Positions 8,000 through 16,468 of a stretch of DNA of 64,000 nt are shown here, in pieces. A program made the translations under genes and the position numbers. Under the pieces are notes generated by a model. It was not told where the DNA came from. It made no database searches and saw only the letters and a program-made list of their open reading frames with translations. How positions within the stretch are numbered: position 1 is the stretch's first letter; each line of letters begins with the position of its first letter. Source of the DNA: Herbiconiux daphne (GTDB lineage: Bacteria > Actinomycetota > Actinomycetes > Actinomycetales > Microbacteriaceae); assembly GCF_024979295.1 (NCBI RefSeq), contig NZ_JANLCJ010000001.1, positions 372,001 through 436,000 on the forward strand, written 5' to 3'.

Positions 8000-8932
8000 A
8001 TGTCGCAACTGGATGTCATCTGCGTCGGCTCGGCCACCGATGACGTGATCGCCTCGGTGGCGCGTATGCCACGCGCCGACGAGCGCGTCGTCGCCACCTC
8101 ATTCCTCGGGGCGGGCGGTGGCCCGGCCGCCACGGCCGCCGTCGCGCTCGCCCGGCTCGGCGCATCCGTCGGCTTCTGCGGTGTGGTGGGAGACGACGAC
8201 GCCGGCCTCCGGGTGCGCGCCTCTCTCGAACGCGAGGGCGTCGACGTGCGCTGGCTCACCATGGTGCCCGGCTCGCGCACGGCGCAGAGCTCCATCATCG
8301 TCTCGGGGGAGTCCCGGGCGATCGTGGCCTGGCCGGCGGCCGAACCGGCGGCCGCAGACATCCCGGTTGACGCCTCGCGGTGGCTGCACGTCGACCAGAG
8401 CGGGTTCGCGCCGGTGCGCGCGGCTCTCTCGGGGGTGACGGATGTGCGCCCCCGGCTCAGCGTGGATGCCGGCAATCCGCTCCCGCCCGGCGATTTGGCG
8501 GATGTCGACCTATTCGTGCCTTCCGTGTCGAGCCTGCTCACGCGCTACCCCGCGAGCGCCGGCCGTGAGGCGGCCATCACCGCAGCCCTGACCGACGGCG
8601 CACGCGTCGTCGTCGCGACCGACGGATCAGGTGGCGCCTACCTGCGTGGCGGCGACTCGTCCGCGGCCGACGCGGACGCCTCGATCTGCGTCGAAGGCTT
8701 CGACGTGCCCGTCGTGTCGACCCTCGGCGCCGGCGACGTGTTCCACGGCGCCCTGCTGGCCGCCCTGGTCGCGGGCGACGCCCTTCCGCAGGCCGTTCGC
8801 TCGGCCAATGCCGTCGCCGCCCTCTCCTGCCGCGCTCTCGACGGCCGGTCTGCCATCCCGCGCCGCGACGAGCTCGCCGATTTCTTGAACGCGCACGGCG
8901 GTGTCGCCGTGCCGATGACTGTCACGACCTGA
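8000..8932 (+). CDS. PfkB-family sugar kinase, YihV-like
   Basis: This ribokinase-family protein of 310 residues starts at the ATG at 8000, behind a clear GGAGGGG site; an in-frame GTG at 7976 lacks one. It shows the first PfkB signature (GAGGGPAATAAVALARLGA near 34-52, then VGDDDAG) and the second (STLGAGDVFHGALLAAL near 241) with the catalytic Asp. The overall pattern closely resembles YihV, the 6-deoxy-6-sulfofructose kinase of E. coli. However, the three residues I recall as the YihV sulfonate pocket (K27, N109, R138) align here with R, A and S. It probably phosphorylates a different ketose, making a ketose-1-phosphate for the aldolase 16 bp downstream. Confidence 0.85.
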   Translation: MSQLDVICVGSATDDVIASVARMPRADERVVATSFLGAGGGPAATAAVALARLGASVGFCGVVGDDDAGLRVRASLEREGVDVRWLTMVPGSRTAQSSIIVSGESRAIVAWPAAEPAAADIPVDASRWLHVDQSGFAPVRAALSGVTDVRPRLSVDAGNPLPPGDLADVDLFVPSVSSLLTRYPASAGREAAITAALTDGARVVVATDGSGGAYLRGGDSSAADADASICVEGFDVPVVSTLGAGDVFHGALLAALVAGDALPQAVRSANAVAALSCRALDGRSAIPRRDELADFLNAHGGVAVPMTVTT

Positions 8933-8948
8933 ATCGAGTGGAGCACTG

Positions 8949-9863
8949 ATGCCAAGCACGAACACGACGACCGGAGCGCTGCTCGCACCGCTCAAGACGC
9001 CGGAGGGCGGCTTCGCGATGGTCGCCCTCGATCAGCGTGAATCGCTGCGGGAGATGTTCCCCCCTGCGGTCGACGGAACCCTGGTGGATGACGCGGTGCT
9101 GCGATCCTTCAAAGAGACGGCCTCGCGCATCCTCACCCCTCACGCCACCGGCGTGCTCGTCGACCGCCCACTGGGTGTGACGCTGCCCGAGCGACCGGAT
9201 TGGATCGACCGCGGCTGCGGTTTGATCCTCGCCGCCGACGTGCTGCACAGCGTGCGCGGTGCGGGGGTGGTGGGTAGTTCGGTCGACCAGGAGGTCACCG
9301 CCGACTTCGTACGGGCCACCGGAGCCGCCGCCGTGAAGCTGCTCATCATCTGGCGTCGAGGCGTGCGCGACCACGAGAGAACCGTGCAGCAATTCCTCGA
9401 ACTGGCCGATGCCGCGGGAGTCGCGAGCTTCGTCGAGGGCATCGTTCGCCCGCCGGAGGGCGGCTCCTGGGTCGACGCAGCCGACCGGCACGCTGCCATC
9501 CTGGAGGCCGCCGCCGACCTCTCGCGAGGCGCCAGCGTCTACAAGGCGGAGGTGCCCGGCTATCTGCCGGGCGACCTCTCCCAGGTGCGGGACCAGTCGC
9601 GCGCGCTGACGCAGGCGGCGGAGCGGGAGTGGGTCGTGCTCTCCAACGGTGTTCAACAGGCCGACTTCGCCGACGCGGTGGCCGAGAGCTGTGCCGGCGG
9701 CGCGAGTGGATTCCTTGCGGGGCGGGCGATCTGGGCGGATACGGTAGTGGAACGCGACCCCGCTGAGGCGATGGCCGATCGGTCGGTCGCCCGCCTCAAG
9801 CGCCTCTCCGGCATCGTTCGGAAGTCGCGACTCGAAGGTGTCAAGGAAGAGATCGGCGAATGA
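8949..9863 (+). CDS. class I ketose-phosphate aldolase, YihT/LacD-like
   Basis: This 304-residue TIM-barrel aldolase belongs to the group of E. coli YihT (sulfofructose-1-phosphate aldolase) and LacD (tagatose-bisphosphate aldolase). Matching blocks are GGFAMVALDQRESLREMF at the N-terminus, AAVKLLIIWRR, FVEGIVRPPEGG, the Schiff-base lysine in YKAEVPG (Lys199), VVLSNGV and GGASGFLAGRAIW near the phosphate site. It resembles YihT more than LacD in the block after the first strand. The expected reaction is cleavage of a ketose-1-phosphate into DHAP and an aldehyde, which the downstream aldehyde dehydrogenase could take. It follows the kinase by 16 bp and overlaps the DeoR gene by ATGA. Confidence 0.83.
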   Translation: MPSTNTTTGALLAPLKTPEGGFAMVALDQRESLREMFPPAVDGTLVDDAVLRSFKETASRILTPHATGVLVDRPLGVTLPERPDWIDRGCGLILAADVLHSVRGAGVVGSSVDQEVTADFVRATGAAAVKLLIIWRRGVRDHERTVQQFLELADAAGVASFVEGIVRPPEGGSWVDAADRHAAILEAAADLSRGASVYKAEVPGYLPGDLSQVRDQSRALTQAAEREWVVLSNGVQQADFADAVAESCAGGASGFLAGRAIWADTVVERDPAEAMADRSVARLKRLSGIVRKSRLEGVKEEIGE

Positions 9864-10699
9864 CTGAAACTGATGGGCGCTTCGCATACGCCTCCGCGTC
9901 GGAGCGGCGCGACATCCTCGCTCAGTACGTGATCGAACAGGGTTACAGCACCATCCTCGAGCTCTCGCAGCGCTTCGGCGTCTCCGAGATGACGATCCGC
10001 CGCGACGTGGCGCGCCTCGTCGGCGAGGGGCGGCTGCGCGGGTTCCACGGCGGCGTCGGATCGCTCTCGCCGGTCGAGGTGTCGGGTGTTGACTACGGCG
10101 ACCGCGACCAGAAGATGGGCGAGGCGAAACGCGCCATCGCGGAACACGCCGTCGGCCTGGTCGGAGCCGGTGCCGTGATCGCCGTCGACGCCGGAACGAC
10201 GGCGGCCCAGTTCGCGGCCCTGCTTCCTCAGGACCGGCGATTGCAGGTGATCACGCACTCGCTACCAGCCATCAACATCCTGAGCAACAACCAGGGCGTC
10301 GAGATCACCGGTCTCGGCGGGGTGCTGCACCAGGAGTCGCTCTCGTTCTCGGGCCCGGCCACTCTTGCCGCCCTGGCGAACCTGCACATCGACACGCTTT
10401 TCCTCGCGGCCAGCGGTCTCAACGAGCGGGGTGCGTACTGCGGGAACAGCTTCGACGCCATCACCAAGCGCGCCCTGATCGACGTCTCCGACACCGTGGT
10501 GCTGCTGGCCGACTCGTCGAAGTTCGAGACGTCGGCGATGGTGCGCACCTGTGAGTGGGACGCCATCGACCGGCTGATCGTCGACTCCGGGCTGAGGCCT
10601 GAAGACGAGCGGATGCTGGCCCAGTTCGACATCGCCATCGAGAAGGTCGGCGCGACCGCTGCCTCGGGATCGCCGGAGCTGGCGGGGTCGAAGCCGTGA
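9860..10699 (+). CDS. DeoR/GlpR-family transcriptional regulator
   Basis: This is a 279-residue repressor. The N-terminal winged helix-turn-helix reads STILELSQRFGVSEMTIRRDVARL (about 34-57), followed by RGFHGGV. The C-terminal sugar-phosphate sensor domain has AVDAGTTAAQFAALLP and the later DTLFLAASGLNERG. The family usually senses a phosphorylated intermediate of the pathway it controls, here perhaps the kinase product. The E. coli yih cluster is likewise controlled by a DeoR protein (YihW). It sits between the aldolase and the dehydrogenase with ATGA overlaps on both sides. Likely targets are the 21-bp repeat pairs at 7904-7940 and 17500-17538. Confidence 0.92.
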   Translation: MTETDGRFAYASASERRDILAQYVIEQGYSTILELSQRFGVSEMTIRRDVARLVGEGRLRGFHGGVGSLSPVEVSGVDYGDRDQKMGEAKRAIAEHAVGLVGAGAVIAVDAGTTAAQFAALLPQDRRLQVITHSLPAINILSNNQGVEITGLGGVLHQESLSFSGPATLAALANLHIDTLFLAASGLNERGAYCGNSFDAITKRALIDVSDTVVLLADSSKFETSAMVRTCEWDAIDRLIVDSGLRPEDERMLAQFDIAIEKVGATAASGSPELAGSKP

Positions 10700-11787
10700 G
10701 CGGAACGACGGGTCCGGCACGCATCGCCGTGATCGCCGGTGACGGCATCGGCCTCGAGGTCGTGCCCGCCGCCATCCGCTGCATCGACGCCGTGCGCGAG
10801 GTGCACGGCGTGGAGCTGGAGTGGCGAGAGCTCGACTGGGGCTCCGACTACTACCGCGCGAACGGTCGCATGATGCCGGCCGACGGGCTCGACCTCCTGG
10901 CGCGGCATGACGCCATCTTCCTCGGCGCCGTCGGTGACCCGTCGATCCCCGACACCGAGACCCTGTGGGGTCTCCTCATCCCCATTCGCCGCCGGTTCGA
11001 GCAATACGTGAACCTGCGGCCCGCTCGATCGCTGCCGGGCATCCCCTCGGTGCTCCGACGCGACGACCCGATCGACCTGATGATCGTGCGCGAGAACAGT
11101 GAGGGGGAGTATTCCGAGATCGGTGGCCGGTACGGGCGCGGCCTGCCCTCCGAGGCCGCGATGCAAGAGACCGTCTTCACCCGCACCGGCATCGCCCGGG
11201 TCGCCCGCTTCGCCGCCGACCTCGCGTCGACCCGCAGCGGCCGGGTCACATCGGCCACCAAGAGCAACGGCATCATCCACACCATGCCGTTCTGGGACGA
11301 AGTGGTCGAGCAGACGCTCGAGGGGTACCCCGCGGTGCAGCTCCGCAGCATTCTCGTCGATGCGCTCGCAGCTGCTCTCGTGCTGCGTCCGTGGACGTTC
11401 GACGTGCTCGTGGCCTCCAACCTGCTGGGCGACATCCTCTCCGACCTGGCCAGCGCCGTGACGGGCTCGATCGGAGTCGCCCCGAGCGCCAACCTCAACC
11501 CTGAGCGCAAGCATCCGTCGATGTTCGAACCTGTGCACGGTTCGGCACCCGACATCGCGGGCAAGGGCATCGCCAACCCGATCGGTCAGATCTGGAGCGG
11601 AGCGATGATGCTCGAGCACCTCGGCCACCCGCGCGCGGCGGCGCACCTGGTGACCGCCTTCGAGGCGAGCCTCGCGTCGGGCGTCATGACCGGCGACCTC
11701 GGGGGAACGGCCACCACCGAGGAGTTCGTGGTCTCGGTGCTGACGAACATCGATGCGCTCGCGGCCGAGCACACGACAGTGGAATAG
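10696..11787 (+). CDS. tartrate / D-malate / isopropylmalate-type dehydrogenase
   Basis: This is a 363-residue member of the isocitrate/isopropylmalate dehydrogenase family. It shows IAVIAGDGIGLEVVP at the start and FLGAVGDPSIPDTETLWGLLIPIRR, the stretch typical of tartrate and D-malate dehydrogenases. LRPARSLPGI holds substrate arginines, VRENSEGEYSEIGG follows, TSATKSNGI holds the catalytic Lys, and VASNLLGDILSDL the metal-binding Asps. Members oxidise a 2-hydroxyacid and usually decarboxylate the beta-ketoacid, using Mn/Mg and NAD. Between an aldolase and an aldehyde dehydrogenase, its substrate is probably the acid made by the latter. A malate- or tartrate-like diacid is suggested but not proven. 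The start overlaps the DeoR stop by ATGA. Confidence 0.87.
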   Translation: MSGTTGPARIAVIAGDGIGLEVVPAAIRCIDAVREVHGVELEWRELDWGSDYYRANGRMMPADGLDLLARHDAIFLGAVGDPSIPDTETLWGLLIPIRRRFEQYVNLRPARSLPGIPSVLRRDDPIDLMIVRENSEGEYSEIGGRYGRGLPSEAAMQETVFTRTGIARVARFAADLASTRSGRVTSATKSNGIIHTMPFWDEVVEQTLEGYPAVQLRSILVDALAAALVLRPWTFDVLVASNLLGDILSDLASAVTGSIGVAPSANLNPERKHPSMFEPVHGSAPDIAGKGIANPIGQIWSGAMMLEHLGHPRAAAHLVTAFEASLASGVMTGDLGGTATTEEFVVSVLTNIDALAAEHTTVE

Positions 11788-11798
11788 GAATCGGACGG

Positions 11799-13214
11799 AT
11801 GCGGGAACAAGGACTCTACATCGGCGGCGGCTGGGTGGCCGCGCCGGAGAACCGGCCGGTGGCCGACAAGTGGACCGGTGACATCATCGGCACGGTGGCA
11901 GTGGCGGATGCCGCAGCCTCACGAGCTGCGGTCGACGCCGCGGCACGGGCGCTCGCCGCCGGCCTTCCGGTTCCTGAGCGATCGCGGGCGCTCGCGCGGG
12001 TCGGCGAGCTGATGGGCGAGCACGCCGAAGAGTTCGCCCAACTCATCACGGCCGAGACCGGCAAGCCGATCACGGCGTCGCGGGCCGAGGTGGGGCGTGC
12101 GATCACCACGGTGCAGCTGTCGGCCGAGGAGGCCAAGCGTCTCCCGGGAGAGACAGTGCCGCTGGACGCCGTGGCCGGCGGGGCCGACACGCTCGCCTTC
12201 ACCATTCCGATCGCGCGGGGTGTGGTGGCGGCGATAACGCCCTTCAACTTTCCGCTCAACCTCCTGATGCACAAAGTGGGACCGGCCCTGGCCGCCGGTT
12301 GCCCCGTGCTGGTGAAGCCGTCTGACCACGCCCCTCTCACCGCCGGACTCCTGGTCTCGCTGTTCCACGAGGCGGGCCTTGCGGCCGGATGGATCAACCT
12401 CGTCACCGGGCCTCCCGACGTTGTCGTGGGCGCATGGCAAGACGACGACCGGGTCGCGGTGATCACCTTCACCGGCTCGTCGAAGGTCGGCTGGGCTTTG
12501 AAGGCGGCATCGCCCCGCAAACTGCACGTGCTCGAACTGGGTTCGAACACGGCCATGGTCGTGGCCGACGACGCGGACGTCGCCAGAGCCGCCCGGGCGG
12601 CGACGGATGCCGCGCTCGGCAACTCCGGGCAGGCGTGCGTCTCCCTGCAGCGGGTGTATGCGACGCGCGGAGTGTCCGAGCGATTCGTCGCGGCCCTCGC
12701 CGCGCTCGTGGCGGACACCCAGGCGGGCGATCCGCGTCTGGAGGGCACCGTCGTCGGGCCTCTGATCTCGGCTGAGGCACGAGACCGGCTGGTGTCGTGG
12801 ATCGATTCGGCCGTGGCATCCGGAGCCCGCGTCGCCGCGGGCGGGTCGGTCGTCGACGGAGTGCTGGCGCCGACCGTGCTGGTCGACGTTCCCCGGCAGA
12901 GCCCCTTGGTCTGCGAGGAAGCCTTCGGTCCGGTGGTGAGCGTCGTCGTGGTCGACGACGTGGCGGAGGCGATCGCCGAGGTGAACTCGGCCGACTTCGG
13001 GCTCAATACGTCGATCTACACGGCTGACCTCGCGGTCGCGATGCGATACGCCCGCACCGCCGAGGCCGGCAGCGTGCTGGTGAACATGCCACCGTCGTTC
13101 CGGGCCGATCACATGCCCTACGGCGGGGTGAAGGGCTCGGGCCAGGGGCTCGAGGGCGTGAAGTACGCCGTAGCCGACCTGCTTCAGGAGAAGCTGGTCG
13201 TGCTGCACGCCTGA
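11799..13214 (+). CDS. NAD(P)-dependent aldehyde dehydrogenase
   Basis: This is a complete 471-residue ALDH, the last gene of the kinase operon, starting 11 bp after the dehydrogenase stop. ITPFNFPLNLLMHKVGPALAAG is the classical cofactor-side motif. TFTGSSKVG follows, Glu246 lies in LELGSN, and the catalytic Cys280 in SGQACVS. The C-terminal part has EEAFGPVVSVV and GGVKGSGQG. The sequence resembles the group oxidising small alpha-hydroxyaldehydes such as lactaldehyde, glycolaldehyde, succinate semialdehyde or sulfolactaldehyde. In context it would oxidise the aldehyde released by the YihT-like aldolase. It ends 40 bp from the convergent SDR gene. Confidence 0.93.
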   Translation: MREQGLYIGGGWVAAPENRPVADKWTGDIIGTVAVADAAASRAAVDAAARALAAGLPVPERSRALARVGELMGEHAEEFAQLITAETGKPITASRAEVGRAITTVQLSAEEAKRLPGETVPLDAVAGGADTLAFTIPIARGVVAAITPFNFPLNLLMHKVGPALAAGCPVLVKPSDHAPLTAGLLVSLFHEAGLAAGWINLVTGPPDVVVGAWQDDDRVAVITFTGSSKVGWALKAASPRKLHVLELGSNTAMVVADDADVARAARAATDAALGNSGQACVSLQRVYATRGVSERFVAALAALVADTQAGDPRLEGTVVGPLISAEARDRLVSWIDSAVASGARVAAGGSVVDGVLAPTVLVDVPRQSPLVCEEAFGPVVSVVVVDDVAEAIAEVNSADFGLNTSIYTADLAVAMRYARTAEAGSVLVNMPPSFRADHMPYGGVKGSGQGLEGVKYAVADLLQEKLVVLHA

Positions 13215-13253
13215 GGCGCGTGACGAGGCGACCGAGCAGCCGTCGACCGGTCG

Positions 13254-14063
13254 TCAGATGATGGCGTCGTCGCCCGAATCGAACATGTCGTAGGCGACGC
13301 GCGGCACTTGCGTGACCAGCTTGCCTCCGCTCACGTCGATCAGTGTGCCGGTGATGTACGACGCCTGGTCTGAGGCGAGGAAGCACACCAGGTTGCCGAT
13401 GTCATCCGTCGAGCCCCATCGCCGCAGGGTCAGTGTGTCGAGAAGCACGTCCTGCTCGGCTTGCGGCCGCTCCGTGAAGTGGTTCAGCGCGGTCGGGATC
13501 ATGCCCGGTGCGTAGGCGTTCGCGGTGATGTCCCACGGCCCGAGCTCCCCGGCGAGCGCGCGGGTGAAGTGCGCGACGGCCGCCTTCGATGAGGCGTAGG
13601 CCGCGTGCGCCACGCTGGGCACCACGGCGGCGAACGACGACGCATTGATGATTCGCCCGGATTTCTGCGCCTTCATCACCGGGATGACGGCTTTGCAGAC
13701 GAGGAAGGTGCCCGTGAGGTTGACGTCGTGCGCCCGTCGCCAGGCCTCCTCGGGCAGAGTGTCGATCGGGCCGGTCGCCGTGACGCCGGCGTTGTTGATC
13801 AGGATGTCGATGCGCCCGTAGAGCCCCACGGCCTCGGCCACGACCTCCTGGATGCGAGCGAGATCGGTGACGTTCGCGACGAACTGGCTGCCGGTGGCTC
13901 CTCGCTCCGACAACTCGGCGCCGAGCGCTTCGAGGTCGTGCGCGTTGACGTCGAGCGCAAGGGTCGTCACCTTCTCGTCGGCCAGGCGCAGCACCAGGTC
14001 TCGACCGATCCCCCGCCCGGCTCCGGTGACGAGCGCGACGCGGCCCTCGAGATCGATGATCAT
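13254..14063 (-). CDS. short-chain dehydrogenase/reductase
   Basis: This 269-residue classical SDR has the cofactor motif TGAGRGIG near residue 14, NNAGVT, and the Ser-Tyr-Lys triad (NASSF, then YASSKAAV). Alanine-to-glycine cofactor details and Asp in ALDVNAHD favour NAD over NADP. It is the last gene of the leftward TIM-barrel/GH2/SDR operon, and its ATG overlaps the GH2 stop by ATGA. A likely role is oxidation or epimerisation of a sugar hydroxyl in the island's pathway. Such SDRs also act as sugar 1-dehydrogenases feeding a lactonase, and an SMP-30 lactonase gene is close by. The substrate is unknown. Confidence 0.9.
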   Translation of the reverse strand: MIIDLEGRVALVTGAGRGIGRDLVLRLADEKVTTLALDVNAHDLEALGAELSERGATGSQFVANVTDLARIQEVVAEAVGLYGRIDILINNAGVTATGPIDTLPEEAWRRAHDVNLTGTFLVCKAVIPVMKAQKSGRIINASSFAAVVPSVAHAAYASSKAAVAHFTRALAGELGPWDITANAYAPGMIPTALNHFTERPQAEQDVLLDTLTLRRWGSTDDIGNLVCFLASDQASYITGTLIDVSGGKLVTQVPRVAYDMFDSGDDAII

Positions 14064-16468
14064 GCTGTGGTCCTTTCCTCATCCGGGATGCTCCCGGCTC
14101 CGTGGCTGGTGATCATGACGGTGCGGCTCCCGAGCTCTCTCGTCGTCGCGGTGAGCGCGATGACCCCGGGCACTCCAGGATGGGTGCGCACCCAGACCGC
14201 TCCCACAGCGCCGGTGTCTTCGAGATCGAACGGCGACTCGCCGACAAGTGTGCCCGGACCGTCGAGGGTGAACTCGATGCGCTCGCGCGACGAACCCCGC
14301 GCCTCGCCGAAGCGATCGACCACCGCGATCTCCACGCGCGTCGCGTCCGCTCCATCGGCGACGAGATGCGGATGGTCGACGGTGAGTGCGAAGGAGTCCC
14401 CCGAGCGATCGCCAGAGAACCTCCGTTGAAGCACGCGCTCGCCATCGAGGAAGCCGTCGATGCGCAGATCGGTCCCATCGCCCGCGAGGATCGTGAGGTC
14501 GACGAAGCTCGGGGCGTAGTCGAGGTGAGGGAACCGGGCACGATCGGGAGCGACCGACCCTGCCAGACGATCGCCGAGGTAGACGTCGAGGCGGTCGAGG
14601 TTCGAGCAGATCATGGCACGTTCGCCCGGACCCCAGAGGCGGCCTTCCGCACGATCTCCGAAGGCGTTGGCCTGCCCGAACTCCGGAGGGTCCCAGGTGA
14701 ACGCGGGTTCGGCCACCGGGCGCACGTGCGGCGACACCTGTGACCGGTAGATGGCCCCTCCCGGCTTCAGAATGCGGAAGACGTCTCCAAGACCCGAGGT
14801 CTTCACTCCGCGGTAATGATTGCCCATGTTCGCCTCGTAGTCGAAGCCGACCCACGCGATCAAACCGCTGAACCGCCGGTCGCCGCGCGCGTCGTCGTGG
14901 CCGTAGGCGTAATCGAGTGCCTGATGTTGCTGAACACGTGCGCCGTCAGCCCGACGGTAGAGCGTGGTGGGGCTGCTTCGGGTCGAGATCGCCTCGCTCA
15001 CGAGGTAGGGCCGCTCGTCGGCGGGCGGCAGCAGCACCGGTCGCCGCTCGCCGTCGTCGTCGACGCGGGTCGTGTAGTCGTCGTAGCTGAACACGTCGTG
15101 CTGGAAGACGCCCGCGCGGGCGTAGTCGCCGTGGGTCGTGCCACTCGTCTGCCGGGTCGGATCGAGGCGCTTCACGAGTGCTTCGGTGCGCGCATAGAAC
15201 TCCGGTCGGTCGGGTGTCTCATTGAGGCGAGCAGCCCACACCACGACCGAGGGGCGGTGGCGGTCGCGGGCGATCATCTTCTCGATGTCGTCGGCCGCGC
15301 GATCCTGCCAGAGCGAATCGCCCACGTGCTGCCAGCCGGGAGACTCCTCCCAGACGAGCAGGCCCAGCTCGTCGCAGGCGTCGAGGAACGACTCCGTCTG
15401 CGGGTAGTGCGAGCAGCGCACGATCTGGCAGTTCAGGTCGTTCTTGATGATCTCCGCATCGTGGCGGTGCACCCGGTCGGGCATCGAGAATCCCGCGAAC
15501 GGGAAATAGCCGTGCCGGTTCACGCCCATCAGGTAGCGACGCACGCCGTTCAGGAAGAAGCCGTCGGGTTCGAAGCGGGCCTCGCGGTAACCGGTGCGCA
15601 CCGTGTGGCGGTCGAGCCGCTCGGATGCAGCATCCCCTCCAGCGCTCAATGTCACCTCGATCGTGTAGAGAACCGGGTCATCGAGGTCCCAGAGCTGCAC
15701 CCCGCCCAGGTCGGTCAGTTCGAGGGTGTGCGTGTCGCGCCCGGCTGAGACCGCCCAGGGCTCGGAGACCGACTTCGCGACCTCGGCGCCCTCTCGGTCG
15801 AACAGCCGTGCGGTGAGCAGCGCATCCGCCGCCGGGGCGGACGCGTCGATCGTGACGACGATCTCCGTGCGGCGGGCGGCCGGGTCGAGAACGTCGTGAT
15901 GGCTGAGAGCCACGTGCTCGATGAACGAAGGAGGCGTGATCCGCATCCGAGCCGAGCGATGGATGCCGCCTGGCTGGGCGTAGTCGATCGACGAGCTGAG
16001 CGCCGGCGCCGTGATGTTCGGTGGCACGTTCAGGTTGAATCGGGAGTCGAGCACAACGGTGAGCACGTTGTCGCCGTCGGGGCTGAAACCGTCGGTGATC
16101 TCGAACGCGAACGGCAGGTACCCGCCCTGGTGGGTGCCGAGCACGACCCCGTTCAGAGCGACCACCGCTGTGGTCATGGCGCCATCGAACTCGACGAAAA
16201 CGCGTTCTCCGGCCGTTGTGTCCGGCGTCGCGAACCGACGGCGATAAGCCCACACCTTTTCCCAGGTCGCCGGGTTCCAGAGCTTCCAGGAGAGCGGCGT
16301 GACGGTGTGCGGAAGGGTGACGGGCTGCCAGCCGGAATCGTCCAGATCCGGATCGGCATACTCCGCGATCCGAGCGGGATCGAGCGCGTCCTCCGCTCCC
16401 GGCAGCGGAATCTCGCCGCCGAACAGCCAGTCCGTGTCGAGCGGGATCGTGGTGGTCTCGTGAGTCAT
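14060..16468 (-). CDS. glycoside hydrolase family 2 protein (beta-galactosidase/glucuronidase-like)
   Basis: This is an 802-residue GH2 enzyme. Domain order is the N-terminal sugar-binding beta-sandwich (WLFGGEIPLP to about 190), the immunoglobulin-like domain (about 190-310), the TIM barrel with LMGVNRHGYFPFAG, and extra beta domains at the C-terminus. The acid/base Glu417 lies in ARLNETPD and the likely nucleophile Glu492 in PYLVSEAIS. There is no signal peptide, so it should act in the cytoplasm on a glycoside brought in by the ABC importer. It overlaps both neighbours by ATGA. GH2 covers beta-galactosidase, beta-mannosidase, beta-glucuronidase and arabinosidase-type activities; which applies cannot be told here. 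Confidence 0.88.
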   Translation of the reverse strand: MTHETTTIPLDTDWLFGGEIPLPGAEDALDPARIAEYADPDLDDSGWQPVTLPHTVTPLSWKLWNPATWEKVWAYRRRFATPDTTAGERVFVEFDGAMTTAVVALNGVVLGTHQGGYLPFAFEITDGFSPDGDNVLTVVLDSRFNLNVPPNITAPALSSSIDYAQPGGIHRSARMRITPPSFIEHVALSHHDVLDPAARRTEIVVTIDASAPAADALLTARLFDREGAEVAKSVSEPWAVSAGRDTHTLELTDLGGVQLWDLDDPVLYTIEVTLSAGGDAASERLDRHTVRTGYREARFEPDGFFLNGVRRYLMGVNRHGYFPFAGFSMPDRVHRHDAEIIKNDLNCQIVRCSHYPQTESFLDACDELGLLVWEESPGWQHVGDSLWQDRAADDIEKMIARDRHRPSVVVWAARLNETPDRPEFYARTEALVKRLDPTRQTSGTTHGDYARAGVFQHDVFSYDDYTTRVDDDGERRPVLLPPADERPYLVSEAISTRSSPTTLYRRADGARVQQHQALDYAYGHDDARGDRRFSGLIAWVGFDYEANMGNHYRGVKTSGLGDVFRILKPGGAIYRSQVSPHVRPVAEPAFTWDPPEFGQANAFGDRAEGRLWGPGERAMICSNLDRLDVYLGDRLAGSVAPDRARFPHLDYAPSFVDLTILAGDGTDLRIDGFLDGERVLQRRFSGDRSGDSFALTVDHPHLVADGADATRVEIAVVDRFGEARGSSRERIEFTLDGPGTLVGESPFDLEDTGAVGAVWVRTHPGVPGVIALTATTRELGSRTVMITSHGAGSIPDEERTTA

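Noticed and set aside
8000..13214. Sulfoquinovose (sulfo-EMP) pathway as the answer for the island
   Set aside because: The kinase's sulfonate-pocket residues are replaced, and no sulfoquinovosidase, SF isomerase or sulfonate exporter is present.
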